64,000 bases of DNA from Amanita rubescens (taxonomy: Eukaryota; Basidiomycota; Agaricomycetes; Agaricales; Amanitaceae). This document shows positions 27,865 to 40,296 of the stretch, piece by piece. The stretch spans positions 558,001 to 622,000 of the forward strand of contig WION01000014.1 in assembly GCA_015039365.1 (NCBI GenBank). Direction: 5' to 3'. A program made the translations under genes and the position numbers. The stretch's first letter is position 1; each line of letters opens with the position of its first letter. The notes under the pieces are model-generated. The model did not search any database. It saw only the letters and a program-made list of their open reading frames with translations, and was not told the origin of the DNA.

Positions 27865-29336
27865 GACAGGTTACTAGTGGAAGAAGGCAGGGTTTAGATT
27901 GCGAGACAGCAAACAAGCACCTCGAGAAACTTACCAAGTTGTGTAAGTGGTAACTTGTATTTTCTGATGACAGCTCAGTCACTTAAGGGCAGTTGTCCCC
28001 GAAGAATGGGTAGCAGCCAAGTAGGAAGTATGATTCTACGAAAGTGGACAGCTTGGAAGCGTGTAATGCCGATATGAAGGGCGCCAGGATTGTAGCGATG
28101 TCTGGTGGAAGACGACAAAGGTAAGAGGGTAGATTAGTCCGCTCTTTATACTCCTCGACATTTTTTTTGAAACGTTTACGGCAGGGACATGACATTCTAC
28201 AACTTCCTGATCTGTTTCAGATCCAGATCATTCTTCGTCCAGTCGTTGGGCAGAAACAGCGCATAAAAATTGCTCAGAAGTGCACATGCGCACATGTACG
28301 CACAGGTACGCACATTACGCACATGTTGCACAGCAACGGATCAGGATAATGTGATGTTGCAATCAACAATCAATATTTATTTATCTAATGTCTCGATCCT
28401 TACTGGTGGACATAAGTACCCTAACGGCACGACTTCCCGAGCAACTTGTCGGGACATATCGATTCGCGATACTTCCCCCAGGGACTAGGGACATATGACG
28501 TTGGAGGCGTCCATGTATACGTACGTAGGTATATGTATGTATGGCTAGATCGGCCCGATTATGTCCGTACCGACTAGCACATGTATGCATCAGTCTAGGA
28601 TGGTTGACTGAACCCGCGGCCGCCAGCAATGCTGAGACCTTTTTGCGTTGGGTACAGACATGTTGCCGATGTCGGGGACAATATGGCGGTCATTACCGTG
28701 GCATCGAAAATGCAACCTTCTCGCCGAGTTCGTAGCCTTAACTTTGCCCACCTACCGCGCGTGCACACAAACTTGGGTGTCCCATTACTAGCTCGCTGAT
28801 GGCGATAAGTGATGCTATGTCGTGGCTGGTATGACAGGGTCATGCAAAGAGGTAAGTGAGGGTTTTTTGTGAGCGGTGCAACGTCGAAAGGTCCGAGTAT
28901 AATGTACATGGCGGGCATGATAGGGTCATGTAACTGGAAGAACGCAGGTGCATGCTTGTAACGCACGCGGCCGTTGAAACTTGATACAATAAAACTTCCG
29001 CACTTAGATTAACCCGTGCCGTCATATGACATTCAAATGTTGTCAACTTGTCACCGCCCCGTATCATTATACTTATGTCCTATCTCAGGGCGATGGCGAA
29101 AATTGTTCATACTTATGGGCTGATAATATTAATATGTATTATCCGATGTCACCGGGGCGATCACCAGCTCTCACAAGCTCAAGTTTGATAGTCGGACGAA
29201 ATACTTAGTTCCATGCACAAGGGTCTATACATATCATTGTGGTACACACGAAAATTTACTCCACGTGCAGACTCGAGGACTTAACATTCTTAACTTCCTC
29301 GTACCTTGGAAAGTAGATTCATACTTATGACCTCCT
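27865..29336. other. Long intergenic region, no gene seen
   Basis: About 1.47 kb between the start of the P-ATPase and the 3' end of adenylosuccinate lyase. It holds the ATPase promoter and short AC-rich stretches (CGCACATGTACGCACAGGTA at 28289). No coding or RNA feature could be supported. Confidence 0.45.
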
Positions 29337-31363
29337 TCAGACAGATAACTCAACCTTGACGCTTTTTGAAATTGCTTCCTTCAACTCATCCTTATCCAAG
29401 GCTGGTTCAACCCACTCCTGCAAAAATTTGTCTACTTGCTGGGGAGCACGTCCAACAAAGCTCGCCGGGTCCATCAGCTTATCGAGCTCGTCATTGATAG
29501 GGTCAAAATAGGAATCGCGCTTAACTCTCTCTAGGAGGTCGTTTTCCAAGCCCAGCTGCTTGACCTGATAGGCTGCCTCGTGTGAGAGAACCTGAGCAGC
29601 CAATGATCATCTACGGGACATGAACATGCTAAAAAAAATTAAACACCTACCCTGATCTTTTCATGTGCCTCTTGCCTATCGCCACCCTTCTTCACCATAG
29701 CCATAATGATATTTTCTGTTGCCATGAAAGGTAGTTCCTGCGAGATCCTCCTGGAGATGACTTTTGGGTAAACGACAAGACCTTCAGATACATTTTGTAA
29801 TGTCGATAAAACAATATCGGCTGTTAGGAATGCTTCTGGGAGCGAGACACGTCGGTTGGCGCTGAAAAGAATACGTCGTAAAAACTAAACACGAAAAGGA
29901 TGACAATGCTAATACCTGTCATCTAGTGTCCGCTCGAACCATTGAACACTGGCCGTCATAAGCGCATTTTGGTTCAGAACCATCAGGTGCCTTGCAAGAC
30001 TGCAGATACGCTCAGAACGCATGGGGTTCCGTTTGTAGGCCATGGCGGACGAGCCAATCTGCGTGGATTCGAACGGTTCTTCAACTTCCTAAACGCGATA
30101 TGTCAATAAATGTCTTCTTGGAAGGGGACGGTAAAGGGACGGTAAAAGAGGCCGCACACGTACCTTTAGGCTAGCCAGCAAGCGCAAATCCGTCGCAATT
30201 TTATGAGCGCTTGCACCGAGCGATGCCAATGGTCCGAGGATATCAACGTCGATTTTGCGTGAGTAGGTCTGCGACGTGACGGGATACGCATACTTGAATC
30301 CGCAGAGCTTGGTCACCAGTCTATCCAATTCTTCTACCTAGTGGCAGGTCGGTGCTATACATTTTACGAGCGCAGGCACACTTACTTTTTCGTGGTCGCC
30401 ATTAAACAAGGCCAAAAAGCTAGCCTGGGTTCCGGTCGTGCCCTTGACACCACGGAATCCGAGATCTTCCCTTGCACGTTCCAAATTTCTCAAGTCCCAC
30501 AAGAGCTCCTGTGAACTTCGTTCACAATGGTTATTCACATGTTATAGGTTGCACCCACCTGTATCCACAGAGTTGCACGCTTACCCACAGTCGTAAGCTG
30601 CGCCGACTGGAAATGAGTGAATCCAAGGGTAGGAAGCGCACGATATTGCGCAGCGAATGCCGACAGGCGAGAGATCAGGACCGCCAGTGACCGAATGAGG
30701 TACGTCAACCCTTGTTTGAGGAAGATCAAGTCAGCGTTGCTGTTGATCAAACCATAAATTCAATGCATGTTCATAGAAGCACATTTCAAAAGAACTTGCT
30801 CTGTCACATAGCATGAAGTGGCGCCTAGGCTGAAACAGGGTTGTTTGTAAGTAATAAATGAAATGAAGCCATTGACATACTGTATGATTCCAGCTGCGGC
30901 CGGTGCAACTTTTCCAAACGTATGGACATGTGCCATGACATCGTGCCTTCGTTTCTTTTCTTCCTGCGCTGCAATCTCGAATTGTTCCACGTCCAGTTGC
31001 TGCAGATATCGATACATCATCGCCATACATTCTTCCACGCAGATAAACACTCACAAGACCATTTTTCATCTGTTGAATAGCTTCGTCCGAAATAGGGAAG
31101 TCCGAGTTCCTTTTCTGCCATTGCGAGGTTTAGCCATAGGACACGCCAGGTGTAGAACCTATTCTACATCAGGAGACACAGAGACTGTTAAAAGGTTGCA
31201 CGACGATGGAAGGAGAGAAATGACGGACGGCTGGCGAAAACAAATGGGACATTTCCTTGCTCGCATAGCGGCTAGCAGCACAACGTGTCAATGCCGATAA
31301 ATCGTTCAGGATGAGATGGATTGACCTGGATAATGGCGTCTGGTATACTTGATATGCTTCCAT
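29337..31363 (-). CDS. ADE13: Adenylosuccinate lyase, with apparent paired frameshifts
   Basis: A many-exon gene starting [12 protein letters not shown] and ending VKVELSV. Recognised blocks: [36 protein letters not shown] (catalytic His), [71 protein letters not shown], the [12 protein letters not shown] signature and [19 protein letters not shown]. The enzyme performs two steps in purine synthesis (SAICAR to AICAR, adenylosuccinate to AMP). One intron, 30740-30799, is GC-AG. Exon 3 (31158 downward) seems to lack one base at its start and to have one extra C at 31095-31097, so [20 protein letters not shown] lies out of frame between in-frame flanks. FTHFQSAQL also has Ser where Pro is usual. 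Confidence 0.88.
30740..30799 (-). other. ADE13: GC-AG intron
   Basis: Read on -, donor GCAAGT follows ACAGA and the acceptor is AACAG. It joins SCYVT-D to [11 protein letters not shown], a highly conserved junction of the enzyme. Confidence 0.8.
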
Positions 31364-31495
31364 TGAGATTGCTGGAAACTGGGAAGTGAGATAAGATAAG
31401 ATTATATAATCTCGGAATTGACCGGCGACACCTAATCCCGTGACTCTGGCGGGACGCCATCCCGCTTTCGAAACCTACCGTTTGAGCTTGACAGG
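31364..31495. promoter_or_regulatory. Bidirectional promoter between ADE13 and SDH4
   Basis: Only 132 bp separate the two divergent start codons, so the control sites of both genes must lie here or in the first exons. No motif was assigned. Confidence 0.5.
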
Positions 31496-32203
31496 ATGTC
31501 GGCTCCCCTAATTCTGCGTTCTAGCATTCCAAGAGCCCTATCTCGCCGTGCTGTCAGAAGGTCAGCCATATTAAGTGCGTTTTCGCTAGCTGGTGAAACA
31601 TTATCTGACTTGGGAACAAAGCGAGGCATGCTGCCTCTGATATGTCTAGAGGTGTAGTTCCGGGCGGTCGTGCGTATGACATTTTGATTACCCAGGACAT
31701 GGTGTACTTACTATTTCTGACCAGCAATCTACGAAGGGACCGTCAACGACCCAACACCCTTTCCGCCTTCGTCTCGTGCGCATGGCTCATATCACTGGGC
31801 GTTTGAACGTCTACTCTCCGCCGGTCTTGTGCCAATGACGATAGCCGCCTTTGCGACTAGCGGCACTCAGTTTCCTCTTCTTGATGGGCTGCTGGGCGTC
31901 AGTTTGGTTATTCACACTCACATCGGGGTGTGTTATACTTGCCTGGCTCCAAGTACCGTTTTTCTCACAACTTATTTTCAGTTTGATACTGTGCTAGTTG
32001 ACTACGTGCACAAACGGAAATTCCCCGTCCTTGCATCAATTGCAACATGGACTTTACGCACCGCAACTGTTGCCACACTTGTTGGCATCTACCAATTCAA
32101 TACCAACGACATTGGTAGGCAATATAGCCTAAATTGTTTATTTCCTTGCTAACGGTAAAAAAAAGGTCTAACGGAACTTATTGCTAAGGTCTGGGCAGCA
32201 TAA
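31496..32203 (+). CDS. SDH4: Succinate dehydrogenase membrane anchor subunit CybS
   Basis: Five exons: 31496-31574, 31622-31666, 31725-31927, 31982-32114, 32166-32203. The ATG opens an Arg-rich mitochondrial presequence (LRSSIPRALSRRAVRRSAIL). The mature part reads AIYEGTVNDPTPFPPSSRAHGSYHWAFER, typical of CybS, and has three hydrophobic helices, around LVPMTIAAFATS, LLDGLLGVSLVIHTHIGF and ASIATWTLRTATVATLVGIY. The HTHIG histidine is the expected haem b ligand and the FDTVLVDYV tyrosine belongs to the quinone site. Complex II links the citric acid cycle to respiration. All pieces are intact. Confidence 0.88.
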
Positions 32204-32306
32204 GATAAATATTCGGCCGTCGAAACTAGCAATAATAGATTTTGTATGTTGGGAAACTCGGCGCATTCTACGTGAAATTCAAGCAGCGATGTTGTGCAGT
32301 GAACAA

Positions 32307-34833
32307 TTATTTTGTGATGCCATTCACCTGGCTTAGCGCCGCATCTGCCCTTTGCAAATCTCTTTCGCTCAGGCTCTTGAAAGTGCCACCACCGGGTGTA
32401 CTCGCTCCACTTATAACTGAGCTGGACCTGGATCTGACTTTCATGACCAATGGGCTGTGAGGATGATGAGCCTTGGCAAACAATGGTTTTGGAAAGAAAT
32501 AACGTACAAGGGGTAAGAATCTTCATCTTCTTCAGGCCAATGGTACCCGCGATAATCACTAGTTCGTAACTTCTCCATCTAACGTGATCGGTGAAGCAAT
32601 TGTCATCAATCACGAGGGTGTGAACGTACATCTTCGGTCAGAGTTCCAATATCGCCCGGCGTGGCTATACCTCGTATCTTGGGACTTCCGGGAACACTTG
32701 CAGGGGGCATTCTTTCAACGCCACTGAAATAGTCGTCTTCGCCTTCTGCGAAGGCGTCGGGGTAAGCACGCCTCAACGCCAACTGACGGGCTTTGCTGTA
32801 TTCGATGCCAAGATTCTTCCAATCAAGCAGAGGACTTAGCCTCTCAACGCGGTTTCGTTGGTTGATGCGCTGACGCCTTGCTTTCTGTGTAAAGCCAAAC
32901 ATATAATTTGTCAACTGGTTGACCGAGTCCTCGACGGATTGCGATCGACGATCGACAATATAACAGCCTTCGTCATCGGGTTTCTCTATCAGATCCTGCA
33001 TGAAGCAACCAAAACCAGACAAATTAGTCGTAATGGAGGGAATGCCCATCTACTAATGGATCAATAGTTGACTTGTTGTTGGTTAGCAAAGACACTGACG
33101 ACGGTGCATTCCGCCGGGGTATATCCCCATGGTTCGTAGTAGCTTGGAAAGACGCCCATGTGACAACCACGCACAAACTCTTCATAATCTAGCCCCAGGA
33201 TGGGATTGTTACTGTTGAGGAAATCGGGATGGAATATGACTTTGACCCGGTCGTAACTTGCATTGAATAGCTTGACGCGTCGTATCTGGTTGATGATGGG
33301 GTCAGTGCTGTCGTCGGCCATGTTATGGGTTACGACTGGGGGTAGAGCATTGCGCTTGAGAGCGAATATGCGCCTCTTGAGCAAGAATTGATCCTCTTCT
33401 GATAAGAGTTCGCTCGGAGTTGGGACTGCCTTTTGGTCTCTGCAGGCTATTCAAGCGAGGGAGGGGATGAATATCGGGCAACTCACCCATGAAACCTTGC
33501 GGCATGCTCGAAAAGCCGCGCACCAATGCGGTTCTGTATCTCGGTCACGGTATCCCGGAGTTGTTTGGTCACAGCTTGACCTTTAAGAGCTTCGACTGTG
33601 TAAGAATGAGTTGCGGCGGGCATGATGATGAATGCGACGACTGTCGTTGATGAACCGGATTTTTGTAGGCGGTAATTTAAACCTTTGGACAAGTGTCAAT
33701 TTTGCGCGCAGGGTGATAGTGCTTTGATGCCTACGGGCTAACGATTCGATGAACATATCCACGCCCTTGTTACGGTACTCGTAGCGTCCTGCAGTAAAGA
33801 ACTGAAATGATTTAGTTATTGTCTGAGTAAGGACGAGTTGAACTTGACGTACATAGAGCGTGTTCTCCAAGTCAAAGTCGTAATGACCGTAGAAATGACC
33901 ACGGACAAACTCGTTAATTTTGGCCTTGCTTGTGGCATGAAGATTCTGGAACTCGTGCATGGCCTGAAATTTGACAACATTTAAGCCGTTTGGTAGGATA
34001 CCGTCTGGTTTCCTTTTCAGTAAATGTTCGCTCTCATATGCCGTAATGTGAGAAACGGTGGTGAAAACGTCAGCGCAGTGAGCAGCGGATCGCTCTATGC
34101 AATAGCGGTGATATATGCCGCGTTTTCCAGCCTCGTGGTCGACGTCAAAGTATTGGAGGTTATTGTAAAAGTCGACTGATCCGGCGCAGAGATATCGGCC
34201 AAGAAGTGTGGCATGTGTCGTGAAAACTGTCGTGATGTCGAGGTGACGTTTTCTGCAAAGGGGGATTGCCACGCCAGCCTGCCATTCGTGGAAGTGGGCA
34301 ATGACAGCTGTCGAGAGTTGGCGAGAAACATACTAGGGAATCGGAAGGGTCAGTAAAAATAGCGATCAGGGGTCAAGTAGACTAACCTCGCCAAGGAACC
34401 AAGCGACGATATAGCCGAAAACAATAGCTTCATTTGTCTCGTGGTCGTTTGGGGGGCTGGGTATGCCAGCGAGGTTCCAAAGATCACCCTTCCATTCATC
34501 AACCTTTGAGTACTGACTTCCGGTGTCAAAGAGGAGGACGTGGGGTGCGCCGTCGATGAGCCATCGGCCGTAGAGAGCCTTTACACCGCTATCGCGCATG
34601 ACTTGGAGGGCAGCAGCGATATGCGGATCTTCGGGGTCTTCTTGATCGACCTCCATTGGAGCAGTCTTGTAAGATAGAGGACCGATGAGGCAGTACCTGT
34701 CACCATATTCTGCGACGGTGACTGGTACTTTTGTCTTTATGACGGTGTAGATTCCACCGACTTTGTTTGCTACCTCCCAAGCGCACTCGAAGAGAATCGG
34801 GGAAGAAACGTCTCGCTTGTCGTGGGACGACAT
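32307..34833 (-). CDS. GSY1: Glycogen synthase (GT3)
   Basis: Nine exons; introns 34333-34386, 33802-33852, 33683-33734, 33440-33486, 33050-33099, 32579-32629 and 32455-32507 were located. The protein begins [22 protein letters not shown] (UDP-glucose loop) and contains [68 protein letters not shown] and [13 protein letters not shown], all diagnostic of eukaryotic GT3. The last exons give [28 protein letters not shown] and a Ser-rich tail ([16 protein letters not shown]), the phosphorylation-controlled region. It elongates glycogen in the cytosol and would be regulated by phosphorylation and glucose-6-phosphate. Its end lies about 100 bp from the convergent SDH4 end. Confidence 0.92.
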
Positions 34834-34873
34834 GGTTGATGGGAAGGGAGATGAGGAAGGAATATAGTATATA

Positions 34874-35901
34874 TTAGAGTGACGTCATCAAACTGATGAG
34901 AAAAGCAGAAATCGTACTTGATAACAAATTAACTTGAGAGTTGCTCAAAACGTTCCGACCCCCGATTTTCTCCCCTTCCGTTTGATTCCTTACGATCTTC
35001 TCCCGAGAGAGGCTGTACACCGTCTCTTGTACGGTTGCTCCCAGCACTGAGTCAATCATACTACCCAATCCCCCTGCCACTCCTCCCCATCCCACACTTT
35101 CTATCAACGATCCTAACCCACATACCTCTCCGTTCTCAACTATCAAACTCATTCCCATCCCAATTCCCACCAATATTCCTCCTATAATAGACCACAACGT
35201 TCCTTCTACCGTTATTGCCCCATTCGTCCCTCGGGGTACCGGCTTCAATGTCGTAATCATCCGTGGTTGCGATTGGGATAGTATCCCTAGTTCAGATGCC
35301 AGCGTGTCCCCGAGGCAACACCCCAATTGCCCAAGTATCATGTAGTACAGCAGGCGGCTCATGCCCCCTCCCACACTCCCATCTGTCGGGCACCACAACC
35401 CAGGCGCATACACCGCCGCATCGGCCGATGCTTGGAAACCAAGACCCATGGCCATGTGCGCATACATGCTTTGAGGCATAAAGTGCATCTCCCACAGTGC
35501 GGTCCCAATAAACGCGCAGAGACTGTTACATAACACTTGGCCTCCTGTGCGATAGCCTGCTTCATGATACCCCTCTTCCAGCCGCGCCTTTTGCTTCTTT
35601 CCGACTGGCCGTTCTCAGTAGTTACGGCATGAGATAGCATACAAAGCTCACTTTTCGTAGCTCTGCTACCCACGAGATAGAGGATGATAAGGCCTATTGC
35701 GTACGCTTTCACAGCCGAAGCCATAATTCCAAAGCCGACTGCGAATGCCGTCAATGCCCCATCAGGAGAGAGCGACTTTTTTCGGAAGCCATGGATGCTC
35801 AAAAATAATGCAAACGCGAATGGAACATCCAGCGAGTGGACGAACATGTGTGCTGTGACAATAGTGGCGGACAAACGTGGAACAGGGTTGCCGGCATGCA
35901 T
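34874..35901 (-). CDS. TMEM19/DUF92-family integral membrane protein
   Basis: Two exons, 35901-35652 and 35604-34874, 326 residues. The [32 protein letters not shown] junction across the intron is the family hallmark (basic loop followed by GGQVxxN). Six or so hydrophobic helices and [30 protein letters not shown] and a Gly-rich [17 protein letters not shown] stretch follow. Plant relatives (VTE6) are phytyl-phosphate kinases; the fungal role is unknown. Only 40 bp separate it from glycogen synthase downstream and 42 bp from OTC upstream, so its promoter must overlap the OTC coding region. Confidence 0.85.
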
Positions 35902-35943
35902 CTAACTAGGTATATATATATAGAGCAATTTTTAGTTTTTTTT

Positions 35944-37203
35944 TTACTCCTCGTCGAAATCTTTTGGCAGGCTTTGTTTACCAAAGTACATGCTGAGGTG
36001 GGGGAATTAGCTTTGGCATCCAACTACAATAAGAGACAACGTACTCAAAGACCGCCATGATGGTCCATTTGCGGTTGTCAGCTTCCGGAAAGACGAGGGA
36101 ACGAGGCCCATAGAACACCTGTTGTCAAATTAGCACCATTCCACTCCTATGTCGGCATGTCACCCACCTCATCGTCCACTTCGTGCTGCTTACGTGGCAA
36201 GCAGTGAAGGAACTTCCAGTCTTTTTTTGCACCACCCTCGCGGCATAGCTGTTCTGTCACCTGATAACCCTGAAACGCCCGAAGCCTTTCCTCTTTTTCA
36301 GCTTCTTGGCCCATAGAAATCCTGATAATACACTAGGATCAGCCACGGGCGAGCAACCGTATTGAGAAAGGCGAACCATGTATCTGTTACGACCACGTCC
36401 GCACCGTGTACCGCTTCTTTGGGATCTGCGCCCCACCATATTCCCTTGTCACACCCTAACTCCACAACGCGATCCCACACGGCCGTTGGCGCCCTGTACT
36501 TCTCCGGGCTAGCTACCCGAAGCTGGTGTCCCAGACGAGGATACGTTACGAGCATATCATGAAGGACGTTTGCCGAGTCACCCACGTACGCGATCGTCAG
36601 TGGAGGCAAATCGGGAAGATGCTTGATGGGTCGTTCTGCCGAAGGGGGTTGGAACGAATCCGCATGCTCGTGTAGCGTTAACAGGTCTGCCAAAGTCTGA
36701 GTTGGATGCCAAAGGGACGAGAGAGCGTTGCAGACTGGTACGGGAGAATACTTGGCTAGTTCCTTGGTATGACCATTAGCATGGTTGAAACGATAAAACA
36801 ATTTATTCCAACTAACTTCAATCTCTGAGTGGTCTCCTACTCGCGCAAACATTCCTTGGCACATCCCTCCAATGACTCGAGCGGTATCACGGAGTGACTC
36901 GTTCACACCAAGCTGGATATCTTCCTGACCTAGGAAGAGAGCCTGGCCACCGAGAAGGGTGGTGCTAGTCTCTGCGGAGACGCGGGTGCGGGTACTACGC
37001 TTGGAAAACAAGAGTGCGATTGTTTTATTGAACAGGGATTGTGATGGGAGCGTGAGTCGGGCGAGCTGCTTCGGCGGTATGGTGCCTTTTGGTTTGAGCC
37101 ATGGAAGTGACTGCTGCTTGAGTTTATATGAGTGCAACACCAACCGTCTGATCTGTGGGCCAGTCAGATCGGCCAATGTCATAAGATGAGGAACTGAAGC
37201 CAT
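35944..37203 (-). CDS. Ornithine carbamoyltransferase
   Basis: Exons 37203-36817, 36762-36377, 36321-36168, 36118-36045 and 35992-35944. The carbamoyl-phosphate motif STRTR (in [14 protein letters not shown]), [20 protein letters not shown], and the ornithine-side TDTWISMGQE are all present, the last joined across the 36322-36376 intron. The enzyme makes citrulline from ornithine and carbamoyl phosphate in arginine synthesis. The protein starts [15 protein letters not shown] and has no obvious presequence; an upstream in-frame ATG at 37419 overlaps the neighbouring gene. It may be cytosolic as in budding yeast, or an upstream exon may be missing. The short last exon ends [15 protein letters not shown]. 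Confidence 0.9.
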
Positions 37204-37316
37204 GGTAAAAGAGTAAGAAGGTTGGTAGCGCACGTGACACACTATTTCATTACGATCGTGCCAACTACATACTAGATACGAATGCTTTTCCTGTACACTG
37301 TCCCAGACGGGCGCGC

Positions 37317-38268
37317 TCACGTCCGCAACCATGCCGTCTTGGCAATCTTCTTCAACTTCTTCTGCTCCTTGAATCGTTCCTAAATGCATGCATACAAAGA
37401 GGAGCTTCTCCGTCAGCATTTTCCGACACTTTTTTTTACACGATCCAGGACATGGAGCAAACAGAAAAGGGGTGAATTAAATAAATGGAGGACAACTCAC
37501 CAGGTCCTTCTTCGATGGTCGTTTGCGCTTCTTCATCGTTTCCTCACCCTTGATACTGCCTCCCTGTGCAGACAGCTGGTCCTCCCATGCACCAACATCG
37601 AAATAAAACTGACTCATACGCTTCATACGCTCGTACTCCGATAGATGAGTCGGATCGCGGCCATCTGGGCGGGTGAACTGCCCCGTCCGAGCGTTAAATT
37701 TGGCGCTAAACGACATGCCATCTGGACCGACGGAAGCGGAGGGTATAGCAGACCCTAGGGATGGGTCTAGATGTGCCAAAGCGGGGTCTATGCCCCGAGA
37801 AATTGCCGCCTGTTGCATGGCGTCGTGGCGCGGATCCGTGGAAAGTAACGCCGCTGAAGTTGACGCCGCTGGTTCAGACGATGCGAGAGGGTTCGACCAA
37901 GTTGTCTCTTGCGTCTCCGTGTTGTAGAAATAGTACGCATTGTACTCAGGCGAGTATATCGCTTGCCATGTCGTTGCGGTGCCCTTGCCGCCGTCGGTTT
38001 CTGTTTCGAGCTCACGGGGAGGTGAACTGGACTCCTCTGTCTTTCCCTTGGGGTCGTTACCATACCGCAGGTGGGTGGAGATGGAGGTGACGGCGTCGAT
38101 TGGTTGGTGGTCGTCGTCGCTCATGGTCAAGGATTCAATCTCCGTCGGACACAGCCACCGCGCTCTCGGTGTATTCTCATTGTCAAGCGCAAAACTCAAA
38201 GATATAGTCGCAGTCGCTTGGACATGTTGCTCAAGAAGGTCGAGGGATGTCTCGATGGAGTTCGACAT
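37317..38268 (-). CDS. WW-domain protein
   Basis: Two exons, 38268-37501 and 37379-37317, with a longer than usual intron (121 nt). After an acidic Ser/Asp-rich N-terminus comes one WW domain, [19 protein letters not shown] to ETTWSNPL, with both tryptophans. The region [20 protein letters not shown] and [21 protein letters not shown] is conserved in fungal homologues, and a Lys-rich helix ([20 protein letters not shown]) ends the protein. WW domains bind proline-rich partners; similar proteins are linked to splicing or transcription, but no exact role is claimed. It begins the compact - strand gene series. Confidence 0.82.
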
Positions 38269-38319
38269 AAAAAATGTACATTGTCAGCCTGTCTTAGTTC
38301 ACACTCGCTGATTCTTTGC

Positions 38320-39990
38320 TTCAGGCGGTTAAAGATAACAAGGACGCCCTCGAAGAAATCATCATTTAGACTGCTGAAAGATTCTTCGCTGTGAATAAGG
38401 TCTTGGACGAAGGTATCCCTGACTCTGCAAAACCACGAATGATGGCCTTTGCCGGGTAAGCCATTCACATAACAAAATCGTAGACATTACTGAACCAATA
38501 TGCGTAGGATCCTCGGGATGAAATCCGCAAGCTAGAGCAAATGGCCTCAAAAGGAACACTTAGACAGTTATTGGAGAACGAAGCAGACAGAAGCGCCATA
38601 GAGGACGCATTCAAACGAGGCTAGGAAGACTTTCCAGGCCAACCCTATTGAACTTCCTATCAAATTACGTCCAGCTCGACATCGCCTGGACCACCGAGAG
38701 AAAGATGGATGATATACACTCTGAGTCTGAGATCAAGGTAAACATCACAATCTTCCACTAGGACGAGCGCTGATCATCCGTCAGCTATCGCAGCTTGACC
38801 ATATGCGCGCTCGGAAGGCGATCTACAATGCTGACTTGGGGGGCGGGGGGACAGTGACCTGCGACCCATGCACCGAAGGAACGCGTGAGCAGATTCTCAA
38901 GGATGTAATCACATGGGGGCTGAGGCCATCTCGGCGGACTGCCCGCCTGTATTCTGGCTGACCGGTCAAGCTGGCTGGAAAGCATTGCCCAGCACTTCGA
39001 TGGGCTTGAGAAGAAAGAACATACAGGATGACATACCGTCTTGGGCGGCACCTTTTCTTGTCCCGCCAATTTGAAGAGACAAGACGACAAATCCACATTA
39101 TACCCACCCTTGTATACCAGCTCGCTCGAAGGTCGAGATCGTATGCGCATGCTTTGCATGAGTCAGACAAGTTCGACTCGGCCGACAAGTTGACCGAGCA
39201 GATGGAGAACCTCTTTATTGGTCCATGGGAGAAGTCCAAATCCCAACGTCATACAGAGCTCCCACCTTACCTCATCATCGTTGATGCATTGGATGAGATC
39301 GAAGCCGTTGGAGGTCCGGGTTTCATCAAGACTCAGGACCATATTCAGGACAATCAACAAGACGTGCTGATTGAGCATATAGAATCAGATATCACCAAGG
39401 ACCTGCACGTCAAGCTTCCGAACTTTGCGGGAAAGCCAGAGCTGGAGACCGCGGAACAACTGGCGGGCGGTCTGTTTATTTCCGCCGCAACTATCGTGAG
39501 ATATTTGACACCACGTCCGCTGGTCACGGTAGACGAGCAGTGCAAGCTATTGCGAAAACTGCAAGTCCGGCAATCATTTTCAGCAAGTGGTACACGGCGA
39601 CCATTACTCATTCACGAGTTTTATCAGCAAATCCTGCGTGACGACGACCTCTTCGACTCTCGTCTGTGCATCCTTCATACCTTCCTCTGTACATTTGAAC
39701 GCGCATCGACATCTCTTACTGCTACCCTCCTCGCTGAATCAGATGAACTGCGATCATGGTGTTGAGATGACCAGGTTCTTTGGTACCACGCATCATTTCC
39801 CGACTTCATCTTCAGTCAGACACGATCGACATTCGAGCTTGATGGTCACCGGATTTCCATGTCAATCCAACCTCACCACCACACTCCTCACAAACTATTG
39901 CTTCGATTTCATGTTGAAGTTGCTGCGCTTCAATATAGGTAACATTCCATCCTCATTCGTACTCGATTCTGAGGACCCAGCACCGGGTTG
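38320..39990 (+). pseudogene. Decayed NACHT/STAND (HET-E-like NLR) gene
   Basis: Fragments in shifting frames run 5' to 3' as in this family: GTREQILKDVITW, a ruined P-loop (WLTGQAGWKALP, where G-x4-GKS/T is expected, with IAQHFDGLEKKEHTG in another frame), HIIPTLVYQLARRSRSY, Walker B YLIIVDALDEIEA, ELETAEQLAGGLFISAATIVRYLTP and, beyond a stop, YHASFPDFIFSQTRSTFEL and DGHRISMS in a further frame. The segment after GPGFIK jumps to DNQQDVL, losing sensor sequences. STAND proteins in fungi sense nonself and trigger incompatibility death. Stops, frameshifts and the lost P-loop make this copy a relic; it marks the start of the repeat-rich half. Confidence 0.75.
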
Positions 39991-40296
39991 ACACCAATAT
40001 CAATAGTGTTTAAAAGTCCGGTTAGGTCCGGTTTTTTGCCCAAATTTGGGAAAACCGTGACCGTGACAGGTCACTGAGCTTGCCTCAAAAGCAAGAACCG
40101 AAACTGAACCGCACGTAACCGGTTATGTGCAGTTTGGTTGCATGCAGTTTTCGGTTCTGACCGGTCACAAGAGAACCGGTCATGACCGGTTTTGACCGGT
40201 TAGAACTGTGTATCACTTGAAGTACTAGTATTGAGACTCAGACTGTATAGTACAACTAGAGAATCTATGGTGAATCTATTGACAAATTTTGCACCA

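Noticed and set aside
35263..35533. Open frames on + within the TMEM19-like gene
   Set aside because: Shadows of a conserved - strand coding exon.
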